Shown here piece after piece: positions 56,529 through 64,000 of a stretch of DNA of 64,000 bases (position 1 is the first letter of the stretch; every line of letters starts with the position of its first letter). The DNA is taken from NCBI GenBank assembly GCA_025201765.1, contig MU623432.1, forward strand, positions 89,217-153,216, read 5' to 3'. The notes below the pieces were generated by a model that had not been told where the DNA came from, did no database searches, and saw nothing but the letters and a program-made list of their open reading frames with translations. The stretch is from Daldinia sp. FL1419. Taxonomy: Eukaryota > Ascomycota > Sordariomycetes > Xylariales > Hypoxylaceae. Made by a program: the position numbers and the translations under genes.

Positions 56529-57637
56529 ATGCCCAGCGCAACCTCTTCCGGCGCCGACACTTCGGGCGGGTCGGCCCGGTCGCGAGATCATAATCAAGGA
56601 AATCAGGAACGTAAATGTACCCCCGAGCAAAAGGCGGCGGTCCTGCGGATTCGACGGTGCAAAGCAACCGCCTTTTACGACATCTTGGATCTCGAGGCAG
56701 TCAAGACGACGTGTAGCGATGCCGACATCAAGAAAGCCTACCGTAAGCAGTCGCTGCTTACGCACCCAGACAAGAACGGCCACGAGCACGCTGATGAGGC
56801 TTTCAAGATGGTTAGTCGCGCCTTTGGCGTGCTTGGCGACAAGGAAAAGCGCGAGAAGTACGACCGCTTCGGTACCGATCCGGATAGTAGGTTTGAGACC
56901 GCCAGAGCCCAGGCTGGCAACTTTGGCGGCATGAGGCACGGGTTTGGGGCTGGGGCAGGCGGAGGAGGCATGTGGGAAGACGAAATCAGCCCGGAAGAAA
57001 TGTTTACAAGATTCTTCGGTGGTGCTTTTGGTGGTCCTTTTGGGGGTGAGTTCTCTTTTGTCCCGACAAAAAAAAAGCGTCTAACGGTGTAGGTTTCGAT
57101 ACGGGGCCTCAATTCGTCTTTAATATCGGTGGTAATAGGGGTTTCCGCGTGCACCAGATGGGAGGAGCAAATCCCCGCAGGAGACCCCGGGAAGCCGAAG
57201 CTCAGCAGCGGCCTCAGACCGGCTGGGACACGCTTATCAGTTTGCTTCCGATCTTGTTTCTTTTCGTCTTCCCCTTGCTATCGTCTATATTTTCAGGTGG
57301 CGGAACGCAACCAGCAGTACCCTCGATGGTTTTCGACGCTGCCGTTCCGCCCCTAACTTTTCATCGAACTACACCCAAACTTGGTGTCGACTACTACGTA
57401 GATCCTGCTCAGGTGGTAGACTGGAACGATTACAAATTTCGCCAGCTGGACAAGGAAGCTGAAGTCGGTTTCGTGAGGGTTCTCCGGCGCCGCTGTGACG
57501 CGGAGATGCGCACCAAACGTGACTTGATTGACAAGGCGCAAGGATGGTTTTTCCCGGATCCGGACAAGATGAAGATTGCCGACCAATTCGAGATGACATC
57601 GTGTAAACGTATGGATGCCCTAGGTATCTCGCGGTAG
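56529..57637 (+). CDS. HLJ1: ER-membrane J-domain co-chaperone (Hlj1/DNAJB12 type), two exons
   Basis: Exons are 56529-57045 and 57093-57637 with a 47 bp intron (GTGAGT donor, TCTAACG branch), giving 353 aa. The J-domain spans about 49-115 with the HPD tripeptide at 79-81. A Gly/Phe-rich region follows (about 128-175). Next come a GFRVHQMGG stretch, one transmembrane segment (about 216-238, LISLLPILFLFVFPLLSSIF) and a lumenal C-terminal domain of the DUF1977 type (KLGVDYYVDP...). It stimulates Hsp70 at the cytosolic ER face and in yeast supports ER-associated degradation. The ATG chosen directly precedes a disordered Ser/Gly-rich N-terminus. The frame is open further up, but only through the minisatellite. 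Confidence 0.9.
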
Positions 57638-58155
57638 TCTTTTAAGTCAGCTATACCATTTTCAGACTTGAGTACGAAACTTGCCACTTGGCCGATATGA
57701 CCAAACCGGAAAAGAGCTACGTGTCGATTAGACTATTTTAAATGCGACAGGCGTTTAGGGCAGATATTAGGAATCATCAAGGGAGCATAATCTTTGTAGA
57801 GTAAAGCTGTGTGCGGCGGATGAAGAATTTTTATACCGTCCTCCAAGTGATGATATAGACAAACGGCATTCTCATGTGTATCATGTTCTATCATGTGTAC
57901 ACATCATGTGTAAATCATAATAATTATAGTTGCCTCAACGGAAATTCCAAAGTGATACTATCGACAGGAATTTTGAATCAGACTTGTCTTATAGATAGGT
58001 ACTCGCGAACATTTCCCTATCTTTTGTACTAGCATTAGCTTAGCTGGCGAACAACATGAGAGTGGATTGATCAAAATATGCCTAGGCCCTAGGTAGGTAC
58101 CTACACCTATTCAGGGATGACGTATCGATAATGTGCTAACGAGTTCCATATGCTA

Positions 58156-58257
58156 TCACGAGGCGGACCAAGAAGTGAAGAAACAACTGTGTTCCGCGAG
58201 GAATTCCATCTACAATAGAACTATGAGACTCTTACAGGGTTTGCTCTATATGTAAGA
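58156..58257. repeat. Dispersed repeat copy B
   Basis: Matches 29727-29839 in order and orientation: TCACGAGGCG, ACCAAGAAGT, TTCCGCGAGG, CCATCTACAA, then a CTCTATATGTAA segment resembling the right arm of the hairpin in copy A. The left hairpin arm is not preserved here. Confidence 0.55.
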
Positions 58258-58772
58258 CGACTCGAAATTTGACATAGGCATAGCATTTATAAGGTTAGCG
58301 TGAGTGTCAATCCCACCTTGGTAAACATGAGTCTTGAAATAACATAAGCTCAATATATACATAGGTGGGTAAATGGTAAGGTACTTTGGCAAACGCCACA
58401 ATGAAGATAGGTATATTCCATATTTAATAATAAAACAGCTCACTACTCCCTAGAGCACCATATTACCAGTAATACTATCAATAAGTCCGGAGACTACTGA
58501 ATTATAATGACAATGAAAACTTCCTAGCCTTTTTAGTAACGGTGTTTCTACTGGTCACATGCGATAAGGAAAACACAGGCTCGCCTCTTGGAACCAGGCA
58601 AGTTCTGGAGGTTCCGGTCCATTTAGCAGCACACAAGAACTGTACGCGCCAATCGAACGGGTAAAGCTATAATAATCGTACCGAATAACCTTGGGGATAA
58701 ACCGGGAGATCTAAAAAGGCCGCCATGGATTTCAGGGAATAAATTCGAACCGGCTCGTCTTGATATTACCCA

Positions 58773-58833
58773 GTGACTTCGTCAGTTCAAGTCAGGTCAG
58801 GTCAAGCTTTTAACTGGCCTGACGAAGTCGCTG
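58773..58833. repeat. Imperfect inverted repeat (hairpin)
   Basis: Arms AGTGACTTCGTCAG (58773-58786) and CTGACGAAGTCGCT (58820-58833) pair at 13 of 14 positions around a 33-base spacer containing GTCAGGTCAGGTCA repeats. It lies in intergenic sequence 170 bp downstream of the glycosyltransferase stop. Confidence 0.7.
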
Positions 58834-59005
58834 AATTATTACCTATACCTGAGCAAATATGTATTTTTAAGGTGTTAGATGATGATAAATAGAACCTAAT
58901 TTGGTACCTATATTGGAGTTTGGGCTTTAACCTATATGGTAGTATACGTCTAATTAGAACTTATACACTCTTACCCTCCCGAGCTTGGTTCCTACTTAGA
59001 TAGAA

Positions 59006-60223
59006 TTACCAATTATGGACTCCTAGTAAAGGCCCTCTCTTGAACGGTTCTATCACCTCGAATATCACGGGCGGCGGCAACTCGTCTTGATTCCAGTAGG
59101 CCGTCCCATACCTCAACCAACGCGCATATGTTCCCGGCACATCGTCCGATCCTTCGTTATCTCTCCACAGTGAACCCAAGGTATATTTATACACCCGTAT
59201 GATCATACCGTGAGCTAGCTTAAACCCGAAGCTTTTCTGAAGACAAGCCTCTACAATCTCTCGGGCCAACTTTTGTTCGTCACTCTCCGCCTCGCCAAGT
59301 GTCGGAAGGGACAGAGACATTAATTCGAAGGCTTTTTTCCCGTCCCAATTCGTAAATTCGTTGATCAGCTGGGACCCTACCATCCATTCTATCCCGTATA
59401 CGTGCTCCGTAACATACTGGGGCCCGTCCCACCCATCCATTTCGTCCACCAAACCCATAACCATCAACGTCGCTTGGCCTTGGGCGATGTAGTCGCTCAG
59501 CATTTTTTGAACTTCGTCTGACCCAATCGTCTTGCCGCCTTCTTGAATCGTTGCAGAATTGCTCATAAGTGGAACGCCCTTCAGAAGCGGACTAGCATGC
59601 ATCCCTTCGGTGCTAGTCTTTCCGCCATCTTCAGCCCACAGGGCAAGAAACAGCCGGTGACATCTCTCGAAAAAAGGGTTTTCGGGGCGACAGGCAAGGA
59701 AATAATTAGCCAGGCCGCCGTTCATATTGTACGAGAGCACCTCAAAAGGAGAGGCAGGATTAGCAATGACCTCGTTCCACAGCCGGTCCAGATCTCCAAT
59801 CTGCATTAAGCCCACGTCTGCGTACACGCCGCCGTACCGAAGTAGCAGCGGCCACCGCACAAGATCCGAGACGTGTTGCATGGCATAACGACCGCCGATG
59901 GTACCATGAGTAAAAGCGCGCGGGACCATGAGAGGATCTGAAACGTCTAGGAAATTAGCCACGTTGGAAAGAGAGCCCGGGGCCCGATCAACGACCCTAA
60001 TCGTCCAGCCACATTTCGATAGACGTCGATGCCAGGCACGCACGTTGCGCTTCGTATATGGGTGCATCGTATCGTAACCAGAGTGCCAAAAGAACCAGAC
60101 ATTCTTTTCGCTGAACACGCCTTTTGAGTGCGTAATGTCGTAGTCTACTTCGGCGTCATTCCGCGTGTCTAGAAACTCGTGCGGAACAACGTGGACACCT
60201 CGTGGGATAGGGTAGTCGCCCAT
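59006..60223 (-). CDS. Capsular-polysaccharide-synthesis-type glycosyltransferase (Caps_synth/GT32-like)
   Basis: Single exon, 405 aa, no signal peptide or transmembrane segment. It has NVWFFWHSGYDTMHP near residue 40-55, WTIRVVDR, then SDLVRWPLLLRYGGVYADVG (about 118-137), the region that carries the nucleotide-sugar-binding acidic motif in Caps_synth and GT32 enzymes. Here the usual DxD is reduced to a single clear Asp (ADVG, then GDLDRLW). FEVLSYNMNGGLANYFLACRP is the following conserved block. By family it would transfer a sugar, but the acceptor and product are unknown. Lack of a membrane anchor suggests a cytosolic enzyme, unlike Golgi Och1-type GT32. Fungal members of this bacterial-named family are common in Pezizomycotina. 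Confidence 0.8.
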   Translation of the reverse strand: MGDYPIPRGVHVVPHEFLDTRNDAEVDYDITHSKGVFSEKNVWFFWHSGYDTMHPYTKRNVRAWHRRLSKCGWTIRVVDRAPGSLSNVANFLDVSDPLMVPRAFTHGTIGGRYAMQHVSDLVRWPLLLRYGGVYADVGLMQIGDLDRLWNEVIANPASPFEVLSYNMNGGLANYFLACRPENPFFERCHRLFLALWAEDGGKTSTEGMHASPLLKGVPLMSNSATIQEGGKTIGSDEVQKMLSDYIAQGQATLMVMGLVDEMDGWDGPQYVTEHVYGIEWMVGSQLINEFTNWDGKKAFELMSLSLPTLGEAESDEQKLAREIVEACLQKSFGFKLAHGMIIRVYKYTLGSLWRDNEGSDDVPGTYARWLRYGTAYWNQDELPPPVIFEVIEPFKRGPLLGVHNW

Positions 60224-60571
60224 TTTAACTTTAGTCTACCTAGAGGTTTTTGATATCTAGGGTATGTTGCAAATAGCAGTCTCTGACCATACTTATATCC
60301 ATAGGCCCGTCGGCCATCGTAGGGCCCAGCCACCATGGTTTCATGCTGAATCAACAAAGTTCTGAGCGCCATCATGATTCAGGATGAGCGTCATACACGT
60401 GACCGTACTATAATTTAACGGTGGCTTAGTACGGATCCGCAGACCCAGCAAGCTTTCTTTTGCTTGATATAATGAAGGTAGGAAAGTGAGGTAGGCTTTT
60501 TGAGGTGATATTGGACCGTGAAAGTGATAAGGATGATATATTGCATACCTATGGTCCTATTTATTACATTT
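60224..60571. other. Intergenic, promoter of glycosyltransferase
   Basis: About 350 bp between two minus-strand genes. No gene or repeat was recognised. Confidence 0.6.
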
Positions 60572-63109
60572 TTACGGCCTGTCCAACCCGGCTAGTTTTT
60601 CTTCTCTCCAATACCACAAACCTGCCCACGTAGCACCCGAACCTACGAGGAGTTGGCCCGATACCACAGCTAGAACGGCTTTGATTGCCTCCGTAGTCTT
60701 GATGTACCCCAGTCGACGCAAATCCCAAATCGAATATAGGTTGGCGCTTGCAAAGGACACAACAGCGATTGCCATGTCATATTTGAAGAATATGGATATC
60801 TCGTTGGATAAGCTCGTCAAGTTCCACGACGGCACAAAAGGGTTTGGCAGACTAAGGAAGGTCTTGGTGATTGACAATCCTGGATGTATCCAGGCGTAAA
60901 AGAGGGTCGCGATGTGAACCGTAGCCTGCATGGCGAATGCGTACGTATAGGCGGACTGGAGGATAGGCACATCCTTTTTATCATAGCAGTCGAACTGGTG
61001 CTCCTTGTCGTATTCCTCGACAGACTTGTTACCGCGCTGCCACCTGTCTAGGCTGGTAGAGAATATGTTTGTCAAGAGATTAAACAGAGGCGGCGCAAAC
61101 TGCCACAGCGCAAGTAGGTGTTGCCAACTCCTAAAGGTCGGAACGGGCAGGAGAGCGAATATAGTCGGAAGCACGAAACCGAGCGTCATGGCCGGGATCA
61201 AAGACTTGGCTACGCTGATCGGAACAACTCGACCGGTCGGTAACTCGTGAGTGAATATGCTACCCAGAATAGCATGTGCCGGGCCGATTCGTCCGATTCC
61301 TAAAAGCTGCATGCCTACCGAATACACGGATGGCAAAGCAAGGGGAGTCCCTTGGTTTCCCGATCGATATCCTTCGATGCAGTATATGAGCAGCGGGGAC
61401 ATAAGTTGGGAAAGAAAGTTAACGAGTTGCAACCTAGCCGAAGGGTCTATATCCATAAGCGGTATCGCCAAAACCGACACACGCGTGTTGAGCATCCCCG
61501 AAATGCTACTTTCGCCGGACCATCGGATGTCTATCGGCGTCTTGCGTGCCCAATCTCTGACGGCAGCCAACGGAAGTCGCCATACCTTGGCCGTAACGAA
61601 TAAAGCGAGACTCATAATTCCAATCATGGCGCATCGACCGAGATATGTACGTTCTTTACCAAAAGGGACGGCCGGCAACTCGTCGCGGTAAGGGATCGCT
61701 CGGGGTCGTTTGGGAACAGGGAGTGCTTTAACAATCGCGCCGCCGGTAAAAACGTCGGTTAGACGACCTAGCTGGCCTTCCTTGCCTGATAGAGGTGCTA
61801 AGAAATCCAAGAGTAGCGAGGATAAGAAGGGGTTCTCGTAGGCGTTTATCGACTGGTGCTGATGAGCTGAATCGACAATCATATGCGCTCGTTGCTTTCT
61901 AGCGCTTTGCGTCTTTTCAAAGACCTGCTTGATCTCCTCATCTGATAGACGGTCTAGAGTCCCACCGCGACCGTCTCTCTTTCGTAGCAAGGCATTAACA
62001 AGCTCTGCGCAGGATTCAATGGCCCCGTTGGCACCTTGGCCACTGATCGGATTAGGCTGCGATACGTTAGGACAATAGGAAGAGGAAAGAATGGGATTAT
62101 CATACCTTGTGCGCCGAATCTCCTATCGTGAGAATTCTACCAAAGAACCACTTTTCGCATACAAACTCGTGTAGAGGCGTTAGAGTAGATGATACGCGCT
62201 TGCCATAAATTTGGCCAAACGTGAATCTATCGGTTATAGGTAGGTCAGAGTTCTGTTTGACAAACTCGGCCTCGTCTTCTCTCGTAAAACTAGGTATGTC
62301 CTGGCCATATTTCGTCTCTGGAAGCTTGTCAAATAGAAACCAGTAGACACGATCCTCCGGCCCTGAAACAACAAGCTGGGACTGAAGTCGGCCTAGCACG
62401 ATATGCTGCTCACCTCTGACCCATCCGGGAACGTGCTTAGCGATACCAAAGCTGCACCTGTAATAGCAAGGGACGTTATCCTGCTCTTTGGGGTCGAAAT
62501 AACCCGGCCGGATCTCGTTACCAAGAGCAGTCATCGTAGACCGAACAGCGCTATGAACACCATCCGCACCCACGAGGATCGTGCCCTCGAATACGGAACC
62601 GTCCGCACACGTAACCCTGACGCCTTCACTCGTCTCGGTCACAGCAGAGAACTTCTTTTTTAGAAATACTCGACCCTTATGCCGAAGATGATCGTAAAGA
62701 ATCTGTAAAAGCCTTTGCCTATCGAAGAATAGAAGCCCATAGCTATGTCTGCGGTAATGATTAGGGCGCTCGCACTTTATCGAATCAGAAATACATACCT
62801 CCGTTCAAAGTGTTGTCTTATATCGTGGAGGATAGACAGAATCTTGCCGTGTTTATCTCGTAGGTACGACTTGCCGTAATTATCTTCACCTTCAAATATC
62901 TTGAGGATCTGCTCGTAGCATCCTATCTGATCGAGAATACGCAAGCCGTTGGGGAATAGGCCGATGCTGGCACCTACTTGAGGTGCGATATCCGCATGAG
63001 CTTCTAGGAGCGTATAGTCCAAGTCGAACTTTTCTAGCATGTTGGCCAGGACGAGGCCGGCAATGCCGCCGCCGGCGATGACAACCCTGAAATCGCTGTC
63101 CGGTTTCAT
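60572..63109 (-). CDS. FAD-dependent monooxygenase fused to a polytopic membrane domain, three exons
   Basis: Exons are 63109-62799, 62748-62106 and 62056-60572, with introns of 50 bp (GTATGT) and 49 bp (GTATGA, CCTAACG branch), giving 812 aa. The first about 430 residues are a group-A flavin monooxygenase: GxGxxG in VVIAGGGIAGL (G13, G15, G18), RHSYGLLFFDRQRLL, the DG motif VGADGVHSAVR (D166) and the GD motif GDSAHKPNPISGQGANGA (from 313), which spans the second splice junction. The same exon continues without a stop into about 380 residues with seven or eight hydrophobic helices (about 456-800). Monooxygenases of this subgroup (PaxM-like) epoxidise prenyl chains in meroterpenoid and indole-diterpene pathways. 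The role of the membrane part is unknown; a cyclase-like or scaffold role would be speculation. No synthase or prenyltransferase lies nearby. It is the last gene before the telomere (730 bp). Confidence 0.88.
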
Positions 63110-63840
63110 AGCGTTAGAGGAGAAGGTATCAAGTGTAAGGTATCGAGCATAGGCGATGCTCGAGTAAAAATGTACGGAACGTTCACAACGTTCACAACTG
63201 ACGAATATATAACATCAAAATATCTACGGGAATTTGGAGGGTTCCGATGACAAGGGTAGCTTGCTTGTCGGGCTAATCAGAATCCCGAGTCGGCGAGCGG
63301 TGTGTCTATCCTGGAGAGTAGGACGGTCCCGTAAATCACCTTGGGTATCGGCTTTGGGCACCAAAAGCCGGATTCGGATTCCGAACCTGAAATTCAGGTT
63401 ATATATATATAAATTAAGAAGAATATTTTTTGGAAAAAAGAATTCTAATGTTTTTAATTGCTTAATAGATCTAAACAAAAGCTGTCAATAAACATTTTTA
63501 TTTATATTTTAGGAAACCAGGGGCCTAGAGGCATGATACTGGGGAAGAAACAACTTTAGAATAAGATACCTCTTTAATAATATCATTTAAGCTGTCTTGA
63601 TATATTAGCAAATATATATTTGGTAAGCATTTTATGTTTCATTCCATTAGGAATTATATAATGAATTTGGCCCAGTATATATGGTCAATGGATACTTGCT
63701 TCTATAACAAGATTCAACTGTATTTGGATTAATAATGAAATTCCGGTATTCGCACCTCAGATGGTATCCATACGGTCCCGCAACTGATTACTATATTTGC
63801 TCAACTTCTTTTGTAAGATGTAAATAAATTATTTAAATAG
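63110..63840. other. Subtelomeric spacer
   Basis: Promoter of the monooxygenase fusion gene followed by strongly AT-rich sequence from about 63400 up to the telomere array. It contains a 17-base palindrome (63384-63400, AACCTGAA-A-TTCAGGTT) next to an (AT)n run. No gene was seen. Confidence 0.65.
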
Positions 63841-64000
63841 TTAGGGTTAGGGTTAGGGTTAGGGTTAGGGTTTAGGGGTTAGGGTTAGGGTTTAGGGTTT
63901 AGGGTTTAGGGTTAGGGTTAGGGTTAGGGTTAGGGTTAGGGTTAGGGTTAGGGTTAGGGTTAGGGTTAGGGTTAGGGTTAGGGTTAGGGTTAGGGTTAGG
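63841..64000 (+). repeat. Telomere, (TTAGGG)n with variant units
   Basis: The array runs to the end of the window with the G-rich strand pointing outward, so this is the right chromosome end. It opens with five TTAGGG units, then TTTAGGGG (63871-63878), two TTAGGG and three TTTAGGG units (63891-63911), followed by uninterrupted TTAGGG. Variant units are confined to the centromere-proximal part. Confidence 0.98.

Larger units (their letters stand above)
57638..59005. other. 1.4 kb spacer between convergent genes
   Basis: It holds the second dispersed repeat copy (58156-58225), an imperfect hairpin (58773-58833) and GGTAGGTA words at about 58085-58105. No gene was recognised. Confidence 0.6.

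Overview
The window is the right-hand end of a chromosome from a filamentous ascomycete (Pezizomycotina, probably Sordariomycetes; this placement is inferred from gene families and was not tested with a tree). The last 160 bases are a TTAGGG telomere array oriented as expected for a right chromosome end. Genes are spaced by long non-coding stretches. They carry short GT...AG introns (42-194 bp, mostly 42-63 bp, often with a CTAAC-like branch site). The gene families are typical of fungi: Zn2Cys6 regulator, Het-C, UstYa/DUF3328, SLAC1-type anion transporter, Siw14, Rtp1 and Hlj1.

Layout. Bases 1-1432 hold the 3' part of a hormone-sensitive-lipase-like hydrolase. A Zn2Cys6 regulator lies at 3836-6504 (-). 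An 8.8 kb gene-poor stretch follows. Next come adenine deaminase (15350-16426, +), an acidic single-pass membrane protein (17671-20127, +), an MFS transporter (20524-22182, -) and an F-box protein (22677-24347, -). A two-exon protein with a nine-cysteine CXC-type zinc cluster sits at 26256-27889 (-). The 31-34 kb segment carries a possible tiny Cys-rich ORF, a UstYa-family oxidase (four exons) and a membrane-anchored SGNH hydrolase. After another poor stretch, 37.4-47.6 kb is dense: RTP1 (+), a SLAC1-family transporter (-) whose model needs two microexons, a mitochondrial-type PP2C (+) and Het-C (-). Then come a D-amino-acid-oxidase-type flavoprotein (+), a Siw14-type phosphatase (+), an Aim19-like protein (-), an ER J-protein of the Hlj1 type (+), a Caps_synth-type glycosyltransferase (-) and, closest to the telomere, a flavin monooxygenase fused to a polytopic membrane domain (-).

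How the genes relate. Most are independent housekeeping or fungal-specific genes with no operon-like logic. The UstYa oxidase, the monooxygenase-membrane fusion, the MFS transporter and the Zn2Cys6 factor are the kinds of enzymes seen in secondary metabolism. They are scattered, however, and no synthase or RiPP precursor is visible, so no classical cluster is claimed. Splice models were built by hand from frame, splice signals and family motifs recalled from memory. No database search was possible.
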